42,988 nt of DNA, taken from assembly GCA_029204225.1 (NCBI GenBank), contig MU834942.1, forward strand, positions 1-42,988. The letters are read 5' to 3'. Position 1 is the first letter of the stretch. The number at the start of each line of letters is the position of its first letter. Below, piece by piece: positions 1 through 11,837 of this stretch. The position numbers and the translations under genes are program-made. This DNA comes from Diphasiastrum complanatum (Eukaryota; Streptophyta; Lycopodiopsida; Lycopodiales; Lycopodiaceae). The notes under the pieces are model-generated. The model saw nothing but the letters and a program-made list of their open reading frames with translations, searched no databases and was not told the origin of the DNA.

Positions 1-427
1 GAGCTCATGTCACTATGAGAGAGTGTGAGAGAGTCTTTCTACACTTAGTTTTTTGGAGAGATCTTGAGATACTACACTTAGAGTTCTTTGCACATTCTCT
101 CTCTGCCCAAGAGCTACATCTCGTATTCTCTCTCTACCCGAGAGCAAACCACTTTTATACTTAGTTTTTTTCATCACAAGTTGCCTCTCAATGTGTTTGC
201 TGAATGGTGAATGATTCATGCATGTTCTATGTGCTCTTGCCTTAGAATTTTCAAGATAGATTGTTGAATCAATCAAGCGCTAGATCTTTGTGCAATAACA
301 CACATCTTAGGAGATCATTCATATTGTTTGAGATGTCCTCACACGTGTAAAAAGTACACACTTTTGTGTGTGTGATATTGCTCATGTTGACAAAGTTTGA
401 TTCATCGTTGACATGGTATGAGAGTTG
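1..427 (+). repeat. Possible 3' part of an old LTR with a decayed tRNA primer site
   Basis: The sequence up to 413 ends in CA and is followed at 414-426 by TGGTATGAGAGTT. This differs at two positions from the initiator-Met primer-binding site TGGTATCAGAGC, which is intact in the copia element at 15749-20351. The reading is that the window opens inside the 5' LTR of a plus-strand copia element. No second LTR and no gag or pol follows, so this is a weak call; chance similarity is possible. Confidence 0.22.
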
Positions 428-1675
428 ATTTAATTTTGAATAGCATGTGGAACAAATAAAGCTTACAGACAAACATAGTTCCACATGGGGAAGTCTCTTA
501 CAAGGGTCTCGTAAAGAAAACATTAAAAAACAAAGGTTCAAACAAAGTGAAAATCAATGGGAAATTGGACTAAATTAGAGTTATTTTTTAGGCAAAACGG
601 AGATACAAATCTCATTTCGTAGTCAAATTAGTTTAGGTAAGTTGCTACTATGAGAGGGAAACCTCAAACACAACAAAAAAGAAAAAGATTGGAATGAAGG
701 AAATAAGAGATTTTTTGCTTTCAGCAAATTTTTGTAGTATTGTAAAACACTCGTTTCTCAACCAAAATCAATGTCTAAAGGATTGTTGATGGAGGGCAAA
801 TCTAGAGGGTGACCACACTTATGATGTATGATAGTGACAATGAAAGTAGTTCATAGAATCAATATGGCTAAAAGAAAGTTGGAAAATGTATTATAGAAGG
901 CATAGATTATTCAAGCATCCAATGAACAAATGAACTCAGCCCTCATCACATAGTAGAGTAAGCATAGAATCTCTAAGATGCAATCTTGCTAAACATTCAA
1001 GATTGCTTGATTTGAAGGGAAATTTAACATCACATTTGTTAGGTTTCATAACTTCGTGCTTTTGAAAGACATTATCAAAAATCTTTCATACAAAATTTTA
1101 AAAAATTCGAAGGGCCATAATTGAAAAAAACTCCAAGATGAAGTTGTAGTTTATTTTGTAACCAAAATAGCTATAGCCCTACTTTTGCCATATTTTGACC
1201 ATTCTTGGACATCTGACTTGGAATACCTATTACAGTATTTTCAAGAAGACAATTTATGGCTTAACAAAAGTGCTAAGAGCATGGAATTTATGCATTGGTG
1301 AACCCTTTCAAAAGATCAGAATAGCAAAATATAAAAAAGATCCCAGTCCTTATTTTCTCAAACACAAATGTATATTGTGATCATTATTTTAGAAGGAGAT
1401 GATTTGAAAATCACAAGCAATAACAAGCTATTATTGTTCTAAATGTAAGCTTTGTCACTTTGCTTCAACTGCACATAAATTGCATGTAATATTATGTTTG
1501 ATTCAAACAACACAATTAGCAAAAGTTTAATGTGAATGTCCACTATGACACATATATTTATGCTTAAAATTTCGATGCAATGTGATGATGATGCTTGCAT
1601 CTCTTAACCACAACCCATTCATTTTTTTGGCTGCCCGAAAGAAAAACAAAAAAATGTCTCATGTTTTGGATTGAA
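428..1675. other. Non-coding flank downstream of copy A
   Basis: No convincing coding sequence. The part next to 1675, read on the minus strand, resembles the sequence just after the stop codon of copy B at 39721 (a shared block like CAAAACATGWGAC). It is therefore probably the 3' untranslated region and flank of the duplicated gene. The rest is AT-rich and shows nothing I recognise. Confidence 0.4.
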
Positions 1676-2300
1676 TTAAGAAGTTATCATCACGATCCCT
1701 TGTCTTCCACGATTAGCTTGAACTTCAAGTATGGCTTCTTTAAAGTTTTCCAATGGGAACCTCTTCCATATGGGCCTTGATTCAAAAATCTTCTCTTCAA
1801 GCAACTTCACTACTTCCATAGCTTCTTTATCTCGCACGTCCTTTGCTTGAGTACAATGAGGTGATACATCCCAACTCTTCAACTTTATTCCTCTAGATAA
1901 GTCCATGAAAGAGATGACAAAGTCTTTACTTTCCAAACTACCAATTGCAAGCATTTGCCCTCCATCTCGAATGCATGAAGCCACCGTCTATACATAAGCA
2001 ACCAATTCTAGTTTAGTATATATGGCAATTAGTGAGTCTTCAAGAAATAAATTTTGCAATGAAACAAAGAATAAGTTCTCCCAAAGAAAATATGAAAGGG
2101 TATATGTGTAGATGGTTGATAAATTTGATGTGTAATCTACATCTACATTGAAAATTAACATGGAAGCATGAGAATTTAAGGTTTTTCAAAAACCCAACAA
2201 ATGATTCACCTACAAGTGTTGGTTATTGACTAACATGTGACATGTGACCTTTGCATTGTTTCATGACAAAAATATAAAAGGTATTTTAGATAATGTGTGT

Positions 2301-2392
<92 letters not shown>

Positions 2393-4299
2393 TGCATGCT
2401 CTCCAAATGCAACGATGATAGTGAGAGTTTAACAAGGACCATTTGTTCATGAAAAAAGGTCAAGAGTGAGTTTAAATTATTTACTTTTGTAACTTGGTTT
2501 ACTTTTGTGCTATATGTTGTCTTTTTCTTGTAGTGCTAGAGCTATGTCATCATTTCTTTTTCCTTCTTTCATTTTCACCATCCTTCATTTTGTTCTATCT
2601 TAGGTAAAAACCCATGTGTCATCACTCTTTACAAGCAAAAGAAAGCTTTTTAAGGGAGATAACAATATGCCAAATACCAAAACCTCTCAACAGGACTATA
2701 TTTGAAAGGAATGTTGATTTGCCACTCCAACATCTTTCAAAAGAATTATGGAGAGATGGAAAAGTGTATTTGCTATGTGCCAATCTTAGGATCCAAACAT
2801 CTAATCCATTCTTAAACATCATATATCAACATAAAGAAAATAAGAAACTAGCACGAAATCAAGAAACTCGACAAATAAAAAAAATCTTCACCAAATATGG
2901 CAAAGATAGGTAGAAAATAGCCATTGATTGATCATTCAATACATCAAGCCTAAAACTCGAGCATGATCAAGCTCCCATGTGATTCTAGGTGCATGAACCA
3001 TCCGATGGCAAAAGCTATAGCTCTCAAAAAGAAGCTCCAAGAACACATTAAATTCAAAATCAGAAAAATGTAGAATAGCTTAATATTTAACATGACCTCA
3101 ACTATTTATAGTGGTCCTTTGTGCCTCTAATATGAGTTTGGAAGCTCATTTAGCTAGATTGGGCCTTATAAGCATTATAACAGTCTCGCTATTGTTCGAT
3201 ATGCTAAATATAGCGCAATTGTTCAAGCCAAACTATCCTATTAACCGATTCTATTCTAATTTAGCACCATGGCTATATTTAGCGATATCTTTGTTAAGCT
3301 TATTGGCAAATTACATGCGAGACATGACATTATTTAAAAGGGGATCCAAACATGTATTTTCATATTCCTCTTACAAGATAAATGGTAAATATTCTAGTGA
3401 GAGTTAAGAGAGCCAATTTTTCTAGTTCTTATTCCTATTGTGTATCCTCATTTGTGTGACAAATTAGAGCTTAATACCTTACGTCGTGGAGAGGAAAGGA
3501 AGTCCTAAGCAATCCATTACTTGTTGGAAAACAAAAAAAAAATTCTTTTTTGCAACATGAAACCAACTACATCTTCATGCTGGTAGTTGGTTTCATGCTG
3601 CAAAAAAGTATCGAAATTAAGCTAAAGCAAGATAACCATATCACAAGTTAAATCTAATGGTGGTGTGCAAATAAAAACAAGCTCCAATCAAAAGAAGAAC
3701 AAAAATTAACACCTACTAAAATAAAGTAGAAGCACAAAAATTTTAGATGATGAGATACAGAAAAAATGTCTATGTAGTGATGGAGAAAACATGATTTTGT
3801 GTTGAATTAGTCCATGTCTACATTTGGGCTTTTTATTAAATTTTGCTAATTAATTGACTAGCCTCGTTAGTTGGGAGGATCAAGTGCCATGTGGTTGTGC
3901 AATCTTATTCGCAAGCGAACCTTGAAACAAAACCAACTATTCTATCAATTGATCGATGTCGAATAACACTAGTGCTTGGAAGCCCTAATTTAGGTGGGGT
4001 GCATGACATGAGGCCTTGTACGATTTTTATTGTAAGAAAATCTAGGTGGGTGCTCATAAATGAAGGGGAAAGTAACAAAAAGCCCTAGAATTGGAGGTGA
4101 AAATTAGAGAGAGAATGTGTATGTAGCAATGGATAAAGCACATTTCTAGTTTTCTTATTGATTCATGTATGTATTTAGGATTTTGAATGTGACCATTGTC
4201 CTCATTGTCTTGTTGAGATGGTTGGGTTGCTACATGCCAACAGTCCGACTAGCTTGTGCAATAATCAGAGAATCAAACCATCAAAACTTTTTGATTTTG

Positions 4300-4392
<93 letters not shown>

Positions 4393-6243
4393 CTTTACCT
4401 TACTTATAGGTCCTCCCACACAATCAACACCAACATAGGCACCTTTTCCTCTCGTGATTTCCTTCACCCTGGCAAGTATATCTGAAAGAAATTCCTTCTC
4501 TTAACTTAGCACATGAATAGCTGGAGTAATCACTTTGGTAAATTCTTGTATTCCGTAAACAAACAACTCACATGAATAGCTGCATCACTATGGTGAATTC
4601 TAGCACTCAGTAAACACACTGTGCTTAAATTCAGCACCCTCGACGTTTTTCAGATCTGAATCTTCTTTATCTATTAGTAATCCTGTATACAATTCTGTTA
4701 CATCTGCTAAAGTCAAGTGAAAAACGGGTTCATAAGTCAAAGCTTTGAGAACATCGGTTGTGCGAAGTTCCAACTGCTCAGATTGAGTATACAAAAGTGT
4801 AGTAAAGCTGCTACTACTTGTACTCAGAAATGAACGTTCAGATTGGTAGAAAGTTTGAACATTTTTAGTAATGTTCCAAAACTTCACCGTTGCTTGAAGA
4901 TGCCAAAGACAGTCTAGACAATAAACTGGGAAATATCACCACAGTACTGCATGACAGGAGATGGAAATTAAAAAGATTCAACGATGCAACAAATAATAAA
5001 TCAGCGTTACCCTCTGTAGTCGAGTTAATAACCTCATCCGCGCCCAGATGCTTGAGTTCTTCCTTCACTTCATCACGTCTCACAATGTTAATAGTCTTCA
5101 AACCCCAACGTCTTGCAAGCCGTATTACCAACCTAATCTTGTGCAATGTAAACATCTCATGCAGTTCAAGTACTCTAATAACTAGATGGATTTAGCCAAG
5201 TTAAGAAAGGTTTTAAAAAGGTAACATAATATTTCATGCAGATTACTAAACATGTTGTCGAGAGAAAAAAATAAAAAAGATGGTAAAAAATAAAAACCTT
5301 GCATACGAATGGCTGTTAATCTGTATAACATTACTGATAACAGCAGATAGCATTCTCACCTCCCAACACTGGAGCCTGCGGCTGTTTGCAATAAATATTC
5401 GCCATTTGGAAGACTTAGATCCAGAAGAAGAGCGTATGCAGTCCAAGCATTCTCCAGCTGCGCCGCTATCTCGTTCGGAATCGAATCTGGGACAGCTAGC
5501 AAATCTTCCTCGGGGACTGAAATATAGTCCTGCCAGGAACCTTCCCCCAGTTTCTCATATAGGGAGCTTAACAAAAGCGGAAGCACTCTCTGGCCAAGGT
5601 TGAACATTGAGACTCCTTCGCCAAGCTGAAAAACATAATGCAATGAATCTGGGAGGTTTCATGTGGGTCTACTCCCCCGAGAGAAATAATGTAAGAAACC
5701 AAGCTCCAACGAAGGCAAGTAGACACACTTAATATAGTTTCACAACGAGCTGAAAGCAAACTAAATCATCTCTCTGTGCATTTTGAAAGGAATTCTTATG
5801 TACAAATTCATCTACGTAGGCAAGCCAAAAACAGTTGGCTCATTAGTTTTGCATCCTCAATATGTACCATACAAAAGAAGAATAATTGAAGCTGGATGGA
5901 TCGCATAAAATGCCACTAATCAGGAATGCAATGCGTTATATAGTAGGCTATGAGAATGATCCGTGTTATCACACAATAATAGTGTGCTCGCTGATAGTGC
6001 AGCATAAGACATCGATACCTCTTGTACCAAACCACAGCCGCTTACTCCAACGACGACCTTCTCGCTGCACAAAGGGCGAAGTTCCAAAGCCAACAATTCT
6101 TCAACATACACGGTTCTAGTTGTCATGCGCACCACAACATGCCCCGCAGATGCTTTGGGCTTCTCTCTTAACACCATCTCCGTGCCGTCCAACAGATTTG
6201 CACTTCCAGCCTTCCATAACACTGTCCGGTTCGCCATATGCAT
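1676..6243 (-). CDS. Enoyl reductase / quinone oxidoreductase-like MDR protein, copy A (5 exons)
   Basis: Spliced minus-strand gene with exons 6019-6243, 5360-5625, 5011-5132, 4399-4481 and 1676-1987; all junctions are GT-AG. The protein has 335 codons. Exon 1 is the GroES-like start (MHMANRT). Exon 2 has VPEEDLLAVPDSIPNE and NAWTAYALLLD, typical of medium-chain reductases of the MECR type. The NAD(P)-binding glycine motif AAGSSVGR spans the exon 2/3 junction (about residues 157-164), followed by INIVRRDE at the end of the second Rossmann strand; CVGG is near residue 225. No zinc-ligand motif is visible, as in zinc-free enoyl and quinone reductases. In this family the enzymes use NAD(P)H to reduce a 2-enoyl thioester or quinone; the substrate here is unknown. 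No stop or frameshift interrupts the spliced frame. There is no obvious presequence, so the location is probably cytosolic. Two near-adjacent Met codons open the frame in both copies. Confidence 0.85.
2294..2390. repeat. Compound microsatellite (TG)n(GA)30 in intron 4 of copy A
   Basis: A TG tract with one interruption runs directly into an unbroken GA tract from 2331. It lies in intron 4 about 300 bp upstream of exon 5 of copy A. The flanks match those of the CT tract at 39109-39148 in copy B, so the tract sits at the same position in both copies. Reading frames crossing it are low-complexity artefacts. Confidence 0.95.
2391..4304. other. Middle of intron 4 of copy A, without counterpart in copy B
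   Basis: Intron 4 of copy A is about 2.4 kb against 1.3 kb in copy B. The extra sequence lies between the two microsatellites. It contains no supported gene. The only structure seen is a fold-back at 3545-3608 and short inverted TTTAGC-type motifs near 3200-3290. An old insertion in this intron is the simplest explanation. Confidence 0.4.
3545..3608. repeat. Short perfect-stem hairpin (25-bp arms, 14-nt loop)
   Basis: The arm at 3545-3569 is the reverse complement of 3584-3608 with one mismatch in 25; the loop is 14 nt. The arm core reads TGAAACCAACTA / TAGTTGGTTTCA. It lies inside intron 4 of copy A. It could be a fold-back left by a small transposon or a small-RNA-type hairpin; the stem is short for a plant microRNA precursor. 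Confidence 0.7.
4305..4390. repeat. (AG)n microsatellite beside the exon 4 donor of copy A
   Basis: About 43 AG units. The tract starts 8 bp inside intron 4, right after the donor GTAAAGAC. Copy B has a CT tract at the same place (38132-38179, transcript-strand equivalent), so the tract predates the duplication or was copied with it. Confidence 0.95.
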
Positions 6244-6971
6244 AGTATATACTATATACTACCCGACTCAAGGATAGCACAGTAGTTCGTACACTGATGC
6301 AAGCAGCGCAAAGGAGTGTGATGGCTGATTTTGCACCAGCAGTTGATGAGTGACAATGGACATTTATTTGATCCGCTTATCCTATTTATTTGAAGAAGCA
6401 TTAGCTTTAAGGTTGGAATGATCCTAGACCAGGGAGCTCCCATGCATCCCTGATCATGGCTCATGCGGCGAACACCAGCCTGGCTCTTGCGAGGAGATGA
6501 GGGATGGCGATGATGCGGGAGGGCCCAGACTCAGAGGAGCGGCGGGCCCTCCCTGCAGCCGCTCGTGCGCCATGCACACATCACCGTACTACTGCTAGAA
6601 TTATGAGAAATGTACTCAACTATTTGGGGATTTTCAAATTTCTTGGATTGACCATTTTGGCTACTACTAAGTAGCCTGCTCATTAGAGCCATCGGCAAAC
6701 TGATGGGCCCTCATTAAAGCATCTCGTACCGTTGGCTTTCAAGGCACTTCTTAGAAGCGGTGCTTGGAAAAAACTTAACACAAAATTTATAAAAACAAGT
6801 GCATTGTGGCATGTTAGAGGGCCGTGCCTTTGCAATAAGTGCTAAACTACACTTTGTTCAAGTTTTTTTTAATCACATATGTAAATATATTGGTGAATGA
6901 TCTGACCAATAAGCGTATGTAGATCTTGATAAACTTTTTGAATTTGTTATATTTGTTATTAGCAAGTACAT
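6244..6971. other. Upstream region of copy A
   Basis: Upstream of the copy A start the minus strand carries CAGCCATCACACTCCTT, also present upstream of copy B near 36210. This shows that the duplication includes promoter-proximal DNA. An AT-rich TATA-like stretch (AAATAAATAGG, minus strand) lies about 140 bp above the start. The GC-rich patch at 6480-6600 and the rest show no gene. Confidence 0.4.
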
Positions 6972-7537
6972 TTATAATTCTTTCAGTTGCTCCAAGTGTC
7001 CTTGATGTGCTAATTCACGTATTTGTAAAAATGCAATTCTAGGAGCTAGTAGACGTTCTTTTAATTCATTGCATATTGCAGTTGAAGGTATTTCAACATT
7101 TAAACACATATTTATAGGCGTTAAAAAAGTTGGGGACTTTGTTTTGTAATACATGTTTTTTACAACCTTTGCATATGTACAAGTTGTTTTTTGTATATAG
7201 ATCAAAAGAGATGTTTTTTAATGTTTTTATGAAATTTATGTTTTCAACATTTGCAATATCGAGTTTGACAATAAAAGCAAATGGACTCACAACGGATACA
7301 CGGATAAAGAGGAGCACCTTCAATACGTTCGTAGTATTTTATTAAAATCAAGTTGTGATTGTCAAGTTGTTTGGTTGTTTGATTGGCAGTTGTTGATTTG
7401 AAATTCGTGATTTCTGCTTTGTTACATAGTAAATGTCGAGTGCATGTGATTCTATTTAAAATACTAAGTTTTGTACATGTTGCATTAGGATGCATATTTA
7501 GAAATTGAGTCATGAGCAATCTTGTTGATAGCATAGG
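6972..7537 (-). pseudogene. Helitron-like replicase remnant (DUF6570-like part)
   Basis: Minus-strand decayed coding sequence in at least two frames. One frame has a cysteine pair near IEGAPLYPCIRCES (about 7290). The other has EIPSTAICNELKERLLAPRI, then AFLQIRELAHQGH, resembling the segment just upstream of the Helitron-like domain in Rep/helicase proteins, where a phrase of the type 'LxPRIxFMQIREL' is usual. No helicase or Rep motif is present in the window, so this is a fragment. It ends abruptly at 7537, where the LTR begins. This is an assignment from pattern memory only. Confidence 0.42.
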
Positions 7538-8326
7538 TGTTGGCTGATTCTGACGAATCCCCAAGATACTCGGACAGAGCAACTCAAGAGCACCTCTCAC
7601 CTTAGACCGAGGAGGTCTTTGAGAAGACGAGACTAACGAAGACTGAGAGCCGAGAAATGCTAGTTAGGAATGACAAGCAAGAGCTGTATAAGCCTCATGG
7701 TGAATCTCGGAAGATGGAATGACCATGTAGGAACTAGTATTTCTAGGCTAATGTAATAAATGCAAGTAGACCCCTCTTAAAGAAAGTAGAGTGAGCCACG
7801 TTTTGATGGTGACCTCTAGTGGAGAGCATTATTCCACTTGTAATCTGAGAAATGTAGAAATTCCACTAGGATGCCACCTAAGGAGCTCTCTTGCTTATTT
7901 AAGAGACTCCCTCTTTGAGAAGAGGAGCTTTTTGCATTGTATCCACTCCATGCTTAATAAGAAGATTTTCCATGAGTTTGATGCTACACTAAGCTCCTTG
8001 ATCATGATAGTTTTCTTGAGTGATGCCCCTATGATCATGCCCTTCCATTCATATTGTGTGTGGTTGTGGACTTTAGAGTGGATTAGTTTTCTTGCTTCCT
8101 AGTTGTGGATTAGTTTCCATTTCTTGTTTGTGGATTAATGTTGGAACCAACATTCAAGTAAACTAAATAGGCTAGAAATGTCGTATAAATTTTGCATATC
8201 CTCCAACATTCTAGTTCTTGATGTTCTTGGGATGTCCAAGAATCAAAAGACTGGTTGGTTTCTTAATTTTTGGACTTCTAAAATGCTGTAGATTAGTTCT
8301 TGTTTCTTGTTTTGTCGATTTATGCA
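7538..8326 (+). repeat. LTR of an old copia-type element (left copy)
   Basis: Starts TGTTGGCTGATTC and is clearly related along its whole length to 21153-21960. Shared blocks include CCGAGGAGGTCT, GGAATGACCATGTAGGA, GTGACCTCTAGTGGA and TCTTGTTTCTTGTTT. The region around 7890-7990 (TTATTTAAGAGACTCC, then AATAAGAAGATTTTCCATGAG) would be promoter and R region. A decayed primer site (AAGTATCATAGTGC) follows at the right edge, which makes this a 5' LTR on the plus strand. Confidence 0.6.
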
Positions 8327-8339
8327 AGTATCATAGTGC
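8326..8339 (+). other. Decayed initiator-Met tRNA primer-binding site
   Basis: AAGTATCATAGTGC, compared with the canonical TGGTATCAGAGC: the TATCA and AG cores are kept, with substitutions and a small insertion. Its place directly after the LTR supports the orientation of the old element. On its own it would not be convincing. Confidence 0.35.
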
Positions 8340-9948
8340 TTACGATCTAATTTCAGTTCACTTTGCAGCCAAGTAGAAGTAGATTTCATGGTTGTTCACC
8401 TGGACTACATGCTGATTATTTGGTTGAACATTTTGGTTACAAGTTGGTTTGATTGCATGTGACACGGTTCAAAAGAGACAGACCTGAGTTGTCCTTTGAT
8501 AGGCAAGACATTATTACTACAATGTAGATCTGTCCCTTTTGCCTGATTTTGGGCTTTAAACAAGAAAGAATAACTTAAGCAAGAGCCCACTGACTCTGCT
8601 GACAGGCAGAAGAAGAAGTAAGAAGAACAAAAAACTACTAGACAGATCCTTCCAAGTAGAGGATCTGTCAACAATAGGATGTTGTAAAATTAATTGTTTG
8701 ATAACTGATAATACAGGTCGTGTCCAATATTGTTTGTTGAATTTTGGTTTTTGAGAAGAATTATTAGTATTTGTGACAAGTGCATTGTTCAAATGTTTAT
8801 GATTACTATATGCTTTCCGTATACGATATAAATACAATTGTTTTTTACTGTAGTAGAAAATTTTGTTTGAAATTCATTGATAATATCTTTTTTGGATAGT
8901 GTTGGTGTTTGTTGCACAAGTTGTTCGATATAATTTGTCATATCACATACATGTCCCTATTGGTAAGGAGTTTTTGTTAATTTTGTTTTGTTTTTTTAAT
9001 ACTTTTATACAATAAAATATAGTTCCTATAGTATGGTGTGGTTCATGAGATATGTGTTGAAATTTTGTTGCAATTTGTTTTCAAGTACAGTTGGAGTTAC
9101 TTTCAAGTAATGTTTTTAGTACGTTTGTCATTGTAGATGTCCAAGTTACATTGTTTTTATTCAAATCAGAATTTTGTGAGACTTCAATATTTGTTTCTAT
9201 ACTCATGTTTTTTTTGTGAAAATAGGGATTAGAATTGTGTCAAAGTTGAATGTTTGTTGGAGTGGCTCTGTTGTTTTATTTTACCAAAAAGTGGTGCTGT
9301 GTGATTGGAAATGTTATTTAGATTTTTGTTTCTTGCAAAAGGAATGCAAAAGCATGTTAGTAACATGACTTAGCACGAATATAAATTTAAAAAGCTAATA
9401 GAATAAAAAACGGAACTTATGATTCACGAATTTAAAGTCCTTATCAGTATCAAGTACATCACATTATTCTATTATGAATGATGGCAGATTTAGAGTTCCC
9501 ATTATTTGAACTAAATCAGTATTAAAATATTGTTCTTATTTTAATCGTAACACACAAAAGGTTATATGTGAAGAGGTTAGTCCGGTTATATTATTTTATC
9601 TCCGTTTATTTTATTCTTTAGTTTGATAAATATGAAAACATATAATTGATTTAGTACATGTTTATGGTTTTCTTGTTTTTTATGGCAAGTAACGGAACAT
9701 GATATCATATCAGAATGAATTCAGAATTTTGAGTTCTCATATAGATTTAAGAACATCATACCACTTTGTATTAGTGAAAACCATATATGCAGAGAAACAC
9801 ATTCCTCAGACCAAAATCGTACTAAGAAAAGAAGAAAATTTCTTTTCTTTTTTGGAAAAATAGCTTATGGCTGAAATTTTTTAATGGATCAATGGTCAAA
9901 CCAGTGTTTTGCCTCTCGAAAGGAGATCTAGCATCAAAACCTATATCA
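8340..9948. other. AT-rich interior with decayed minus-strand coding traces
   Basis: The minus strand between about 9206 and 8560 keeps stretches that read like protein (for example DLNKNNVTWTSTMTNVLKTL) but has many stops and no family I recognise. It may be an older insertion inside the copia interior. No gene can be supported. The remainder up to 9948 is AT-rich and featureless. Confidence 0.35.
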
Positions 9949-10560
9949 TCAATATGTGTCTATGCCTCCAGATTCAACATCATCAATATCATCATCAGAA
10001 TGTGAAGAAGTGGAAGATCTATCCTCTTCATTACTATCAATCAAAACATTATCTTCATTCTTATGCAATTTGATGTCATCCTCTACATGCTTTTGTTTTT
10101 CAACTTCAACAACACATTCTTTTCTTGGCAGTATTTGACGAATGATTTCCTTTGTTGTTTTTTGAAAGTGACCCCCAAATTGGTTAATTCAAATTCATAA
10201 ACAATAATGTCAACTTCTTCGAGTCTCAAGACAAGGTGACTTAAGTGGAACCAATTTTTTATTCTGAGACATTTTCTTTGTCATTCAAGTTTGCAATCAT
10301 TTTAGGAACATGCTTTCTTGTATTTGAATCATGATGTTTTGTTCGATATCAGTGTACATTAATAAATACAATCTCACCATTCTCAAACTTTGACAAATCC
10401 ACAACCTTGCATAACCAAAAAGGATCGCAAAGAGGATTGTCATCTACAAGTGTGGCAGCCATTGTACCCACCTTGATTTCCGGCACATTTTTCCTCCAAA
10501 AGTTAGCAAGTTTTTCTTGTCTTTGACAAGACTTGTGAGTGCCGAAATACATATACTGGC
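9949..10560 (-). pseudogene. Unknown protein remnant with acidic C-terminus
   Basis: Minus-strand remnant. The first part (about 10349-10552) reads NPLCDPFWLCKVVDLSKFEN and continues into an FINVH.YRT segment, the kind of small beta-rich module seen near the ends of plant and fungal transposon proteins. After stops and a frame change, a lysine/glutamate-rich stretch leads to an acidic tail DDDIDDVESGGIDTY and a TGA at 9949. Function unknown; a transposon-encoded protein is likely from context. Parts of its 5' portion recur in degraded form near 10890-11010, suggesting a local duplication. Confidence 0.35.
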
Positions 10561-10671
10561 AAACCGGATTATCGAGAAAGCAAACAAGATTATTTCATTG
10601 AATCATATTTAATCTAAACATTTCTTGGATTTTTGTGACAACATCAGAAAAAACGACAATTTTTAATTAAC

Positions 10672-10854
10672 AAAAGATACTATTTTTTCATAAAAACTCC
10701 TCTCTTGATACGTGAAATTGATACCGCGCGTATCAATTTCCCGTATGAAAAAAAAATTGAATTAAATTTTTTTTTCATACGGGAAATTGATACGCGCGGT
10801 ATCAATTTCACGTATCAAGAAAGGAGGTTTTATGAAAAAAATAGTATCTTTTTT
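10672..10854. repeat. Large fold-back with nested palindrome
   Basis: The two halves (about 10672-10758 and 10763-10854) are near-perfect reverse complements with almost no loop. The arms include GATACGTGAAATTGATACCG and the palindromic GATACSCGCGSTATC core, so each arm also folds on itself. It resembles a fold-back or MITE-type element. No coding capacity. Confidence 0.8.
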
Positions 10855-11765
10855 AACGTATCAATCTTAAATATTGATATGTAATGATGATTTGAGTTTG
10901 CAATCATTTCAAGAACATACTTTTTTTTTTTTTGATTGATATGTAAAATTGATCCTTTGACGAGATTTGCAAGTGCCCAAATACATATGCAAGATTTGTG
11001 GGTGTTCAAACACATTTTATTTACACCTTTCCCAAGGATATTGTTTTTCTGTCATTGTATGTGTTTTTTTAATTACAAAAAATTATGTTACAGTAGATTG
11101 AAATGTTATTGGATTTTTCTTACTCTCGACCTATAAAAATAATTCTTATAGTATTCCAACTACTAATTTTTCTCATTGCTCATTGTTTGGATGATATCAC
11201 ACATGATGTTTTATCTTTTATTTACAATATGGATTTGACATTATCCAAATGAAAGACAGTTTTTAGTTAATAGTTTAAATATGAGAAAACAAAAAAAAAA
11301 AGACATGATCTATAATACAATTTAATTTTAGCTAAAAGAATGTTCTATAAAGATTTTGTTTTGGTTTTTTTTTTTTTTTTTGGGATTGCAAATTTTTTGC
11401 TTGTAAGACTTTTAAATCTTAGTTTATTTATAACGAATTGTGTTATAACGTTGTTTTAAAATATGATAAAATTTTTGGATGGGTATAAATCACTTCTTAA
11501 TTTTTATTCCATGTACAAATTTTCATAAAATATAAGCTCTTAGTATATTCCAAGTGTAAAAAAATTTGTGAATAAAAAACTAATGGGCATTTTATAAAAT
11601 GGCTATAATAGAGCCAAATATTAACGGCAATCTTTTTTGGTAATCTACAACATTACCCATTTGATATGCAACGGTGTTAATCTTTGAAAAATCTAGATCC
11701 ACTCTCTTTTGACCCATTGTTAACCAAATCTATCATTTTTCTTATTTCAAAAAATCTTATGAAAA
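10855..11765. other. AT-rich non-coding stretch
   Basis: Long A and T runs (10920-10933, 11288-11300, 11367-11382) and no supported gene. A stretch at 10890-11010 is a degraded direct repeat of 10280-10320 and 10500-10560 (shared TTTGCAATCATTT and AAATACATAT blocks). Confidence 0.4.
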
Positions 11766-11837
11766 AATGGTAGGCATAGACTCAGATGGAGATATTGATG
11801 CACCACCACCAGCCTATACTATTATTAGACAAACAGT

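Noticed and set aside
2230-2463. Long frames through the TG/GA tract on both strands
   Set aside because: They are open only because dinucleotide repeats contain no stops; the flanks are not coding.
4165-4485. Arg-Glu and Ser-Leu repeat proteins over the AG tract
   Set aside because: Microsatellite translation; the real coding part here is exon 4 of copy A (4399-4481).
5246-5603. Plus-strand frames opposite copy A
   Set aside because: Antisense shadows of exon 2 and intron 2 of copy A.
7791-8102. 103-codon plus-strand frame
   Set aside because: Lies inside an LTR and has a related but non-coding counterpart at 21447-21656; chance frame.
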